58,105 bases of DNA from NCBI GenBank assembly GCA_049522195.1, contig JBEKOB010000020.1:1-58105 (forward strand), given 5' to 3'. The position numbers and the translations under genes were made by a program. Shown piece after piece: positions 24,781 through 32,692 of the stretch. The notes below the pieces were generated by a model, which searched no databases, was not told the origin of the DNA, and worked only from the letters and a program-made list of their open reading frames with translations. Every line of letters begins with the position of its first letter. The first letter of the stretch is position 1. The stretch is from UBA9647 sp049522195 (lineage in GTDB: Bacteria > Bacteroidota > Ignavibacteria > UBA10030).

Positions 24781-26165
24781 CCACGACAGACAATTACCGG
24801 GGCTATCGCGGCGAAGCGCTCGAGACGCTCAAAACCTACAACGCACAGGTCTGGAGTGATGTCGAGATCAAGACTGTCACTGGATCATTCACAGGCATCG
24901 TGCTCCCTCGGTCAGAGACAGCAGATCCTCATCACATTGTCCTGAAGCTCCGGAGCGGCTACAACGTCGGCGTAGCTGCTGCAAGCGTTGAGTCGATCAG
25001 CGTCCAGGGACGAAAAGAAGCTCACTACAAGATCCCGGAGAAGGACTTTCCTTACGATCCGGCGAAACCGCGCGTAAAGCTCTTTGGGACCGGCGGGACA
25101 ATTGCCAGCCGACTGGATTACCGAACTGGCGCTGTTATCCCAGCTTTCTCTCCCGGTGAATTGTACGGCTCTGTCCCGGAGCTTGCGGACATCTGCAACC
25201 TCGAAACCCAGAAGCTGTACGGGGTCTTCAGTGAGAACATGGGTCCCGAGCAATGGATCGGCACGGCAAAAGCCATTGGACAGGAGATCGAAAAGGGAGT
25301 TCAGGGAATCGTCATCGGCCACGGCACGGATACGATGCACCATACTGCCGCCATTCTGTCGTTCATGGTCCAAAACTCGCCGGTGCCAATTGTCATGGTC
25401 GGTTCCCAACGATCCAGTGACCGCCCATCCTCCGATGCTGCGCTCAACCTCATGCACAGCGTGAAGACTGCCGCCGAGAGCGATATTGCGGAGGTCATGG
25501 TCTGTATGTTCGGACCAACGTCTGATCAGTATGGCCTGCTCCATAGAGGAACGCGGGTCCGGAAAATGCATTCGAGCTATCGGTCGACGTTCAGGACAAT
25601 TGGAGACATCCCGATCGCGATGGTTAGCCGCGAGACAATCACCCCGCTGCGCCAGGACTACAAGCGCAGGAGAACGGATAAGAATGTCGTGGTGAACACG
25701 GCGTTCGAAGAGAAAGTAAGCATTGTGTACTATTATCCAAACATGAAGCCGGATATCATTGATTCGCTCATCGACAACGATTACAAGGGAATCATCATTG
25801 CCGGGACCGGCCTTGGGCATGTCAACAAGCCTCTCTATCCATCGTTGAAGAGGGCACACGAGAAAAACGTCGCGGTTTATATGACCGTCCAGACTCTGTG
25901 GGGCTACGTTCAGATGTATGTCTATGACACCGGGCGTGACATGATGGAACTTGGCGTCATTCCGTCGGCGAACATGCTCCCCGAAGTCGCATACGTGAAA
26001 CTCGGTTGGGCACTCGGCCAGACGAATGATCTGGCGAAGGTTCGGGAGATCATGTTGACTCCCATCGCCGGTGAGATCACCGAGCGCGAACCGAGCAACG
26101 GCTATCTCATTTTCCAGGGAGGAATCCCTGAAGTAGAGGAATTCATTTCTCGCTACCGGAAATAA
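24777..26165 (+). CDS. gatD: Glu-tRNA(Gln) amidotransferase subunit D (archaeal type)
   Basis: A 462-aa GatD, the glutaminase half of the GatDE enzyme. Residues 1-95 form the GatD-specific N-terminal beta-domain ('AQVWSDVEIKTVTGSFTGIV'). From about 98 it is an L-asparaginase I-like fold with FGTGGTIAS (T108 the expected nucleophile), GHGTDTMHHTAA (181-192) and 'VGSQRSSDRPSSDA'. Plain asparaginases are about 330 aa and lack the N-terminal domain, so GatD is the better call. The start overlaps gatE (ATGA), implying coupled translation and equal amounts, although archaea usually have other arrangements. The 3' flank (26166-26278) shows nothing clear. Confidence 0.92.
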   Translation: MTTTDNYRGYRGEALETLKTYNAQVWSDVEIKTVTGSFTGIVLPRSETADPHHIVLKLRSGYNVGVAAASVESISVQGRKEAHYKIPEKDFPYDPAKPRVKLFGTGGTIASRLDYRTGAVIPAFSPGELYGSVPELADICNLETQKLYGVFSENMGPEQWIGTAKAIGQEIEKGVQGIVIGHGTDTMHHTAAILSFMVQNSPVPIVMVGSQRSSDRPSSDAALNLMHSVKTAAESDIAEVMVCMFGPTSDQYGLLHRGTRVRKMHSSYRSTFRTIGDIPIAMVSRETITPLRQDYKRRRTDKNVVVNTAFEEKVSIVYYYPNMKPDIIDSLIDNDYKGIIIAGTGLGHVNKPLYPSLKRAHEKNVAVYMTVQTLWGYVQMYVYDTGRDMMELGVIPSANMLPEVAYVKLGWALGQTNDLAKVREIMLTPIAGEITEREPSNGYLIFQGGIPEVEEFISRYRK

Positions 26166-26278
26166 CGATCACGGCTGGCCGCGGTGAAATCCTCACCCTG
26201 AACCTGGCTTGGCTCTGCCGACCGCAGATTGATCTATACTTAGTCATTACACACAGGCCCTCCGGCGCATTCTCATTT

Positions 26279-26306
26279 TTGATTTTATTCAATTTCTTCG
26301 TATATT
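26279..26306 (+). promoter_or_regulatory. Promoter candidate for the pdh operon
   Basis: TTGATT (26279-26284), a 16-base spacer and TATATT (26301-26306), 55 bases before the E1alpha start, in an AT-rich stretch. It shares TTGATTTT and TTCGTA with the gatE promoter. Confidence 0.6.
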
Positions 26307-26360
26307 TTTAGCAGTGTACTAAAGAAGCTACTATTTTCAATCCGAAGTGAAAAACGCATA

Positions 26361-27392
26361 ATGAAAAGCGCTGCCGCTGTCGCACCGAAGCAAAACCACT
26401 CCAAATTGCTCGGCCTGTCACGCGAAATCCTCCTCAGCTGGTATGACGATATGCTCCTTGTCAGACGTTTCGAGGAGAAATGTGCCCAGCTTTACGGCAT
26501 GGGAAAGATTATGGGATTCTGCCACCTTTACATTGGCCAGGAGGCAGTATCAACAGGTGCAATCAAGGGCGCTTTGAATCCGGACGATTACGTCATTACA
26601 GCATACAGGGACCACGGACAGGCGATTTCCAAGGGGGTCGATCCCAAGGCGATTCTGGCTGAACTCCTTGGTAAGTATACGGGCACGACGAAGGGAAAAG
26701 GCGGGTCGATGCATATTTTCGACAAAGCTACAAATTTCCTTGGCGGACACGCAATCGTAGGTGCTCATATCCCTCTTGCGTCGGGTGTCGCATTCGCGAT
26801 CAAGTATCGCAGCGAAAAGAAGGTTTGCCTTTGTTTCATGGGGGACGGGGCGACAAACATTGGCTCGTTCCATGAAGGCTTGAACCTGGCCGGACTGTGG
26901 AAGCTTCCTGTCATCTTCATCATAGAAAATAACAAGTACGGAATGGGAACATCAGTTGGACGCGCATCGGCTGTTGAGGACCTGCATAAGAAGGCGATTG
27001 CGTACAACATCAGGAGCGAAGTTGTCAACGGCATGGATGTGCTCGAAGTGTATCAGAAGGTGAAAGAGGCAACCGATCGGGCCCGGGCCACATACGAACC
27101 TACCCTCCTGGAAATTGAGACATATCGCTTCCGCGGCCATTCTATGTCCGACCCCGTTCATGGCGTTTATAGATCGAAGGATGAGGTCGAGCGCCTGAAA
27201 CAATCAGATCCGATCCTTCTTTTTGGCGAGACGCTAAAAGAAGAGGGAGTCATCACAGATCAATTCATCGACGAAGCAGAAAAACGCATCAAGAAGATTG
27301 TGGAAGAGTGCGTCGAATTCGCCGAGAACAGTCCGGAGCCCCCGCTCGAGGAACTTTGGAAAGATGTCTATTTCGAAGGGAAGGGGGAATAA
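26361..27392 (+). CDS. pdhA: Pyruvate dehydrogenase E1 component, alpha subunit
   Basis: A 343-aa E1alpha. It decarboxylates pyruvate (or a related 2-oxoacid) using thiamine diphosphate and passes the acyl group to the E2 lipoyl arm in the cytoplasm. The thiamine-diphosphate motif runs from G161-D-G to N-N at 190-191 ('GDGATNIGSFHEGLNLAGLW'). The substrate-channel features 'HLYIGQEAVSTG', 'AYRDHGQAISKG' and 'GKGGSMHIF' are the usual ones for pyruvate-type E1alpha, and 'YRFRGHSMSDP' near 250 is the phosphorylation-loop region. It is the first gene of a three-gene operon, with E1beta 3 bases downstream. No E3 gene is adjacent. Confidence 0.93.
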   Translation: MKSAAAVAPKQNHSKLLGLSREILLSWYDDMLLVRRFEEKCAQLYGMGKIMGFCHLYIGQEAVSTGAIKGALNPDDYVITAYRDHGQAISKGVDPKAILAELLGKYTGTTKGKGGSMHIFDKATNFLGGHAIVGAHIPLASGVAFAIKYRSEKKVCLCFMGDGATNIGSFHEGLNLAGLWKLPVIFIIENNKYGMGTSVGRASAVEDLHKKAIAYNIRSEVVNGMDVLEVYQKVKEATDRARATYEPTLLEIETYRFRGHSMSDPVHGVYRSKDEVERLKQSDPILLFGETLKEEGVITDQFIDEAEKRIKKIVEECVEFAENSPEPPLEELWKDVYFEGKGE

Positions 27393-27395
27393 CTC

Positions 27396-28382
27396 ATGGC
27401 CATTGTCAGTTTACGCGAAGCAATCAACCAGGCGATTGACGAAGAAATGGCTCGCGATGAGCGCGTGTTTCTCCTCGGTGAAGAAGTGGCTAATTATCAG
27501 GGGGCCTACAAGGTCAGCCAGGGGTTACTCCAAAAATGGGGCCCGATGCGCATCCTCGATACTCCTATTGCGGAGGCCGGGTTTGCAGGCGTTGGCATCG
27601 GTGCTGCGATGGTCGGGCTTCGTCCAATCGTTGAGTTTATGACGTGGAACTTTTCGCTCGTGGCGTATGACCAGATCGTCAACAATGCTGCCAAGATGCT
27701 TTCTATGTCAGGCGGAAACTTCCATGTACCGATCGTTTTCCGGGGACCGGGGGGTGCCGCACACGGGCTTGCCGCCACACACTCACAGGCGCTCGAATCG
27801 GTCTATGCACATTTCCCCGGACTGAAGGTCGTTATGCCCTCGACCTGCAAGGACGTAAAAGGACTGCTAAAAACTTCGATCCGGGATGACAATCCGATCG
27901 TCTTCATCGAGAGCGAAGTGATGTACGGCGACAAAGGTGAAATCCCGGACGGCGAATACACCATACCGCTCGGAGTTGGCGAGGTGAAGAAGGAGGGAAA
28001 AGACCTGACGATCGTCTCCTGGTCAAAGGTATTGGCTCACGTCGTTTTGAAAGCTATGGATGCGCTGCAGGAGGAGTTGAATATCAGCATCGAGGTCATC
28101 GATCCGCGGACGATAAGGCCTATGGATTACGATCTTATCGTCAATTCGGTGAAAAAGACCAATCGATTGGTGATAGTGGAAGAAGGATGGCCATTTGCCG
28201 GCGTCGGCGCACAGATTTCGCATGAGATCTCTTCAAGAGCGTTCGATTATCTTGATGCTCCCATAGAACGTGTGACCCAGGAAGATGTTCCCCTGCCGTA
28301 TGCGCACGATCTCGAGAAATTCTCATTGCCCAACCTCGACAAGATCAGAACGGCAGTCAAAAAGGTTCTTTATATCGACTGA
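27396..28382 (+). CDS. pdhB: Pyruvate dehydrogenase E1 component, beta subunit
   Basis: A 328-aa E1beta, partner of the alpha subunit in an alpha2-beta2 tetramer. Typical segments are 'REAINQAIDEEMARDERVFL', 'DTPIAEAGFAGVGIGAAMVG' (the glutamate that activates the thiamine ring), 'RGPGGAAHGLAATHSQ' and 'IEVIDPRTIRPMDYDLI'. The length is normal. GGGGGAA precedes the ATG, overlapping the end of pdhA, and the E2 gene follows at once, so all three components are translated from one message. Confidence 0.93.
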   Translation: MAIVSLREAINQAIDEEMARDERVFLLGEEVANYQGAYKVSQGLLQKWGPMRILDTPIAEAGFAGVGIGAAMVGLRPIVEFMTWNFSLVAYDQIVNNAAKMLSMSGGNFHVPIVFRGPGGAAHGLAATHSQALESVYAHFPGLKVVMPSTCKDVKGLLKTSIRDDNPIVFIESEVMYGDKGEIPDGEYTIPLGVGEVKKEGKDLTIVSWSKVLAHVVLKAMDALQEELNISIEVIDPRTIRPMDYDLIVNSVKKTNRLVIVEEGWPFAGVGAQISHEISSRAFDYLDAPIERVTQEDVPLPYAHDLEKFSLPNLDKIRTAVKKVLYID

Positions 28383-28400
28383 TTGGACAAAGGCTACCTG

Positions 28401-29615
28401 ATGGCTACAAAAATCACGATGCCGAAGCTCAGCGACACAATGGAAGAAGGTGTCATCCTAAAATGGCTTCGGAAAGAAGGGGACAAAATCAAGCAGGGCG
28501 AGATCATCGCCGAAATTGAATCAGACAAGGCCGACATGGAGCTTGAGGCCTATGATTCAGGCGTACTCCGCAAAATCGTTGTCCCTGAAGGTGGAAAAGC
28601 CCCAATTGGAGGCCTCATTGCCGTCATCGGCGAAGCCGACGAGGACATCGCATCCCTCCTTTCCGGTACTGCGCCAGCTCCCGCCACGAAGAAACCCGAA
28701 ACGCAAGCTTCCGTCAGCCCCGGACCGCTTGCATCAAGTCCGGCAACCAGCCAGCCCACTGATGGCAAGACGAAAGCATCTCCCCTTGCCCGGCGGTTGG
28801 CAGGGGAAAACAAGATTGATCTCTCGCGCGTCTCGGGTAGTGGACCACAAGGACGCGTGATACGACGCGATCTCGAGAATATGATTGCCGGGAAGGGGCA
28901 AGGAACGACGACAGCTTCCCGACCCATCATACCGGGAACGTCGGAGGACGTTGAGCTCTCGCCCATCCGGAAGACGATTGCCAAACGCATGGCGGAGAGC
29001 AAGACGACGGCTCCACATTTCTACGAGACAATTGAAGTCGATATGGATCCCGCCATCACGTTCCGGGATCAAATCAACACGGTCACTGAACTCAAGCTGA
29101 GCTTCACGGACATCGTCATCAAGGCGACGGCCACTGCCCTGATGAAGCATCCTCACGTCAATGCTACGTACCTTGGCGACAAGATGCGGCAATATCACTT
29201 TGCCCACATTGGCATCGCTGTTGCTCTGGAAGAAGGATTGGTGACGCCGATACTCAGAAATTGTGAGCAGAAAAGACTGGAACAGATTGATGCAGAATTG
29301 CGAGATCTCGCCGATAGAGCGCGTTCCCGCAAGCTGAAGCCAGAAGAGTATACGGGTGCGACATTCACGATCAGCAACCTTGGGATGTTCGGCGTTGAAC
29401 AGTTTGCGGCAATCGTCAATCCGCCTGAAGGCGCGATCCTTGCTGTCGGAACCATCGTTGAGAAACCGGTAGTGAAGAACGGCCAGATCGTCATCGGCCA
29501 TACGATGAAGATGACACTTTCATCGGATCATCGGATCATCGATGGCGCTGTAGCAGCACGATTCCTTCAGGATCTCAAGAAAATCATGGAGAACCCTGCG
29601 TCGCTCGTTCTCTGA
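28401..29615 (+). CDS. pdhC: Dihydrolipoamide acetyltransferase (E2) with one lipoyl domain
   Basis: A 404-aa E2 core protein. Residues 1-80 are a single lipoyl domain with the modified lysine K43 in 'ESDKADMELEAY'. An Ala/Pro-rich linker follows, then a peripheral subunit-binding domain at about 125-165 ('ASPLARRLAGENKIDLSRV'). From about 185 is the catalytic domain, ending with 'SSDHRIIDGAVAARFLQDL' and its active-site histidine. I choose the ATG at 28401 since the lipoyl domain begins there; the frame can be read from a TTG at 28383 but adds six residues unlike the family. The terminator lies 28 bases downstream. Confidence 0.92.
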   Translation: MATKITMPKLSDTMEEGVILKWLRKEGDKIKQGEIIAEIESDKADMELEAYDSGVLRKIVVPEGGKAPIGGLIAVIGEADEDIASLLSGTAPAPATKKPETQASVSPGPLASSPATSQPTDGKTKASPLARRLAGENKIDLSRVSGSGPQGRVIRRDLENMIAGKGQGTTTASRPIIPGTSEDVELSPIRKTIAKRMAESKTTAPHFYETIEVDMDPAITFRDQINTVTELKLSFTDIVIKATATALMKHPHVNATYLGDKMRQYHFAHIGIAVALEEGLVTPILRNCEQKRLEQIDAELRDLADRARSRKLKPEEYTGATFTISNLGMFGVEQFAAIVNPPEGAILAVGTIVEKPVVKNGQIVIGHTMKMTLSSDHRIIDGAVAARFLQDLKKIMENPASLVL

Positions 29616-29642
29616 TCGTTCGCACTATGCACGCCTCGCACG

Positions 29643-29676
29643 AGAGAACCCGGCTCATCGTCGGGTTCTCTTGTTT
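29643..29676 (+). terminator. Rho-independent terminator of the pdh operon
   Basis: A perfect 9-bp stem GAGAACCCG/CGGGTTCTC (29644-29652 and 29662-29670) with a 9-base loop, extended by one A-T pair and followed by TTGTTTG. It starts 28 bases after the E2 stop and ends before the ECF operon. Confidence 0.8.
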
Positions 29677-29694
29677 GATCAAATCGGATAACAG

Positions 29695-30312
29695 ATGTCA
29701 TTCTCCATTCGCCAGCGGATCACCGACGAGATGTCGGGCGCGGCGCTCCCCTTTGTAGCATTCTGTATCGCTCTTAACCTCACCGCAGGTCAGATCACCG
29801 CGGCATTGAAGATTCCATTGTACCTCGATTCCATAGGCACAATCCTGGTCGCTGTGCTGGTCGGCCCATGGTCTGCCGTCATTTGCGGAAGCGCTGCAAA
29901 TCTCCTCGCTGCGGCCCTGGGAAATCCTTCGATGATATTCTTCATCCCAGTCGTTGTCGTCATCGGCGCATTCACAGGATTTCTGGCCAGACGCGGGTGG
30001 TTCCGTAAGTGGTATCTTGTCGCAATCGGAGGGGTCCTGCAGGGGATACTCGCCGCGATTGCGTCAGCTCCTATTTCCGCTTATCTTTTTTCGGGCGTCA
30101 TGATGGCCGGGACGGATTTTCTCGTTTTGTATTTTCGCTCCGTGGGAAACACGATTCTCAATAGCGTTCTCTACCAGGGGCTTACTTCTGATCCCGCCGA
30201 CAAACTCGTCAGCTATTTCATCGTTTTCTTTCTGGTGAAAAACCTGCCGCAACGGCTCATCAGCAGACTCCGGGGAGCATCAAACCTGAGAGCACCGGAC
30301 AGTACGACGTGA
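29695..30312 (+). CDS. ECF transporter substrate-binding S component
   Basis: A 205-aa integral membrane protein with about six hydrophobic helices ('PFVAFCIALNLTAG', 'GTILVAVLVGPWSAVICGSA', 'MIFFIPVVVVIGAFTGFLA', 'GGVLQGILAAIASAPISAYL', 'YFIVFFLVKNL'). This layout is typical of the vitamin-binding S subunits of energy-coupling factor transporters. The following three genes encode the T and two A subunits, so it belongs to a dedicated (group I) ECF system. The substrate cannot be read from the sequence; no riboswitch or cofactor gene is adjacent. Its stop overlaps the T gene start (GTGA). Confidence 0.8.
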   Translation: MSFSIRQRITDEMSGAALPFVAFCIALNLTAGQITAALKIPLYLDSIGTILVAVLVGPWSAVICGSAANLLAAALGNPSMIFFIPVVVVIGAFTGFLARRGWFRKWYLVAIGGVLQGILAAIASAPISAYLFSGVMMAGTDFLVLYFRSVGNTILNSVLYQGLTSDPADKLVSYFIVFFLVKNLPQRLISRLRGASNLRAPDSTT

Positions 30313-31067
30313 GTACGGGACAGAGTCTCTCGCGAAAACTCGCTCTTGTTCTGCTGCTGTGGGTGTGCGCCTTCACACTCCCGTGGACTATTCAGGCTTC
30401 GCTCTGTGTCGTCCTGATCATCGCCCGATACGCAGTTCTTCCTCTCCGGCCAATTACTCCTCGGTCAGCCAAAGCGTTTTCCCGGTTCATCCTCTACAGC
30501 ATAGCTGTAGCCACATTCATCATACTTCTGAATGGCCTCTTGATCAAAGAAGGCGCAGTTGCGGCGAAGGTGTTCGGCATTCCGCTGCACAAGGAAGGGC
30601 TCCTATTTGGCGCGAGAACTGCCTCGAGGCTCCTCTTGCTCTCGTTTTCCATATTACTGTTCTTTGTCTCCACATCGTTGCCTGATTTGATCGAGCATTT
30701 GCAGACGAAGGGTCTCCCTCCATATCTTGCCTTGGTTCTTCTGCTGACCCTGCACTTCCTCGACCAGCTTCCGGCCAGGATTCATCAGATTTTTCTCGCC
30801 CAACAAGCACGAGGGGCCCCGGTCGATTCCGGTCTGTTGTCCCGAACGAAAGCGCTCTTTTCGATTCTTTCCCCTCTGGTCCTTTCTTCCATAGTCGAGA
30901 GCATTGAACGGGGAACTGCCCTTGAGCTGCGCGGATTTCTTCAAAGACCTCAAGTGGCCCGCGTAATCAAACGAAGCGAGTCAGAGACCGACTGGCTCAC
31001 CATATCTTTGATCCTGCTCGCTCTCGCTGTGCTTATATACAGAATTGTGCAATGGCTGATCGCATAG
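30309..31067 (+). CDS. ecfT: ECF transporter T component (CbiQ/EcfT family)
   Basis: A 252-aa transmembrane coupling subunit. Hydrophobic helices lie near 10-45, 55-85 and 105-150 and at the C-terminus. The coupling-helix motif of EcfT proteins appears as 'IFLAQQARGAP' (an A-R-G unit, residues about 160-172), with a second 'ALELRGFLQRP' near 205-215, matching the two Ala-Arg-Gly-type motifs that touch the ATPases. The start is the GTG at 30309, overlapping the S-component stop. Its 3' end overlaps the first ATPase gene by 16 bases. Confidence 0.85.
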   Translation: MSTGQSLSRKLALVLLLWVCAFTLPWTIQASLCVVLIIARYAVLPLRPITPRSAKAFSRFILYSIAVATFIILLNGLLIKEGAVAAKVFGIPLHKEGLLFGARTASRLLLLSFSILLFFVSTSLPDLIEHLQTKGLPPYLALVLLLTLHFLDQLPARIHQIFLAQQARGAPVDSGLLSRTKALFSILSPLVLSSIVESIERGTALELRGFLQRPQVARVIKRSESETDWLTISLILLALAVLIYRIVQWLIA

Positions 31068-31885
31068 TCATACAATCCTTTTCACTGCAGTACTCCGCGA
31101 CAACTCCGGGGGTGCTCTCCTCAGTCTCTCTCGATATACCGAGCGGGACGTGCTGCGCCATCCTCGGCCCAACGGGAGCGGGCAAATCGTCACTCCTGCA
31201 GTGTCTGGCAGGAACGATGCAACGGCATCACCCGGAATCTGTCGCATCCGGCACCATTCAGATCGGCGAGAGGCTCTTCGAGGCGCTTCCATCCCACGTC
31301 CTCTTCCCTTCTGTGGGTTACGCCCTGCAAGATCCGCACGTGCAAATCTCAGGCGTAAGGGACACGGTCTTTGGTGAAATACTCTTCACGCTTGAGAATA
31401 CAGGCGAGGTTCCTGATGAACCCGCTGCAGTGATTCTGCCGCTTCTCCGAAAGCTGGGGATTGATCATCTCGCTGACCGGAAGCCTACGAGCCTATCAGG
31501 CGGAGAGACCCAGCGAGTCGCCCTGGCAACGATCCTTGTAGCCCAACCTCCCGTTCTTCTCCTTGATGAACCAACGACAGCAATGGATCTGGCAGCTCAG
31601 GAGAAATTGAGAGGTATACTTCGCGGAATGAAACAGAGTACTACGATCGTCTTAACGGATACACAGCTGGATTTCGCTCTGGGCATTTGCGACCAGATTG
31701 TTGTTCTTGAGCAAGGGAAGGTTCTCTTTGACGGTACACCGGCTGCGTTCCTGCGAAGGCTGGATGAATTCCACACGTCACTCCCTTTGGAAAACTGGCT
31801 CCCACTGAGGCAACAGATTCTTAGACTTCTCGACCAGCCATCCAGGCTCGGATCACGACTCGCGCTCACTCTAGGTTTGAAATGA
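31052..31885 (+). CDS. ecfA1: ECF transporter ATPase subunit A1
   Basis: A 277-aa ABC ATPase powering the ECF transporter. Walker A is GPTGAGKSSLLQ (about residues 38-49), the Q-loop 'YALQDPHVQI', the ABC signature LSGGETQRVAL, Walker B VLLLDEPTTAMD and the switch histidine region is replaced by 'IVLTDTQLDFAL', lacking the usual His. The last 60 residues are the ECF-type C-terminal extension. It overlaps both neighbours (16 bases with ecfT, 4 with ecfA2), pointing to strict co-translation. Confidence 0.88.
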   Translation: MADRIVIQSFSLQYSATTPGVLSSVSLDIPSGTCCAILGPTGAGKSSLLQCLAGTMQRHHPESVASGTIQIGERLFEALPSHVLFPSVGYALQDPHVQISGVRDTVFGEILFTLENTGEVPDEPAAVILPLLRKLGIDHLADRKPTSLSGGETQRVALATILVAQPPVLLLDEPTTAMDLAAQEKLRGILRGMKQSTTIVLTDTQLDFALGICDQIVVLEQGKVLFDGTPAAFLRRLDEFHTSLPLENWLPLRQQILRLLDQPSRLGSRLALTLGLK

Positions 31886-32625
31886 GTATTGAATTACGAA
31901 ACGTGAGTTTTTCCTATGCAGGTGACCGGCCGGTCCTTCGTGACGTGTCGTTTTCGGCCGAACAGGGTGGGTTTCTTCTCATTATCGGACAAAATGGAGT
32001 TGGGAAAAGCACGCTGCTCAAGCTGCTCAATGGGATCCTGAAGCCGACAAGCGGCCAGGTGTTGGTCAACGGGGTCAACACCGCCACGCAACCGACCTCT
32101 CGCCTGGCGAAAGAAATCTGCGTCACCTTCCAGAACCCAGCCGATCAAATCTTTGCGTCGACCATTAGGGCCGAGGTTGAATTCGGTCCCAGAAATCTTC
32201 GCCGGAAGAATGTAGACCAGCTCGTCGATGATGCTCTCGTCTTGTGCGGTCTCGATGCCCTCGCATCACACCACCCCTACGATTTACCCTCGGCTCAGCG
32301 GAAACTCCTCACAGTCGCAAGCGCGATTGCCTCAGGGGCGCCGTACCTGGCTTTCGACGAACCGAGCGCGGGACTATCGCAAATCGAACGATCGGTCTTC
32401 GAAGGACTGCTCACTGCATTGAAGAAAGAGGATCGAGGAATGATCGTCGTTTCGCACGATTTGGCTTTGCTGCTGCCCTATGCTACGGCAGTCCTCATCC
32501 TCGCTCGAGGCGAGATGATCTACTACGGCAACGCAGAAGTCGTGACACAACAGGACGGACTGATCCGAAAAGCCGGGCTACGGCTTCCACTGCCATATCG
32601 ATTGGAGAAGTTATTCGGAAAGTAG
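31882..32625 (+). CDS. ecfA2: ECF transporter ATPase subunit A2 with a degenerate ABC signature
   Basis: A 247-aa ABC ATPase that pairs with A1. Walker A is GQNGVGKSTLLK, Q-loop 'VTFQNPADQIF', Walker B YLAFDEPSAGLS and the switch histidine is present in 'IVVSHDLALLLP'. The ABC signature, normally LSGGQ, reads 'LPSAQRKLLTVA'. Since A1 keeps LSGGE but lacks the switch histidine, the pair appears to have one consensus and one degenerate ATP site. It is the last gene of the operon and faces the lytic transglycosylase gene across a 67-bp gap with no clear terminator. Confidence 0.85.
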   Translation: MSIELRNVSFSYAGDRPVLRDVSFSAEQGGFLLIIGQNGVGKSTLLKLLNGILKPTSGQVLVNGVNTATQPTSRLAKEICVTFQNPADQIFASTIRAEVEFGPRNLRRKNVDQLVDDALVLCGLDALASHHPYDLPSAQRKLLTVASAIASGAPYLAFDEPSAGLSQIERSVFEGLLTALKKEDRGMIVVSHDLALLLPYATAVLILARGEMIYYGNAEVVTQQDGLIRKAGLRLPLPYRLEKLFGK

Positions 32626-32692
32626 AATTGCGGATGGATTTGTTCTACGGCACAAAGGTATCCCGCGTGAAGCAGAGAAGTGAAATGGGCTT

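Noticed and set aside
24912..25859. 315-aa frame on the minus strand inside gatD
   Set aside because: It is fully antisense to a well-supported GatD, has no ribosome site and its translation shows no domain-like pattern.
24777..26165. Calling this gene a plain L-asparaginase
   Set aside because: The extra N-terminal domain, the length and the coupling to gatE indicate GatD.
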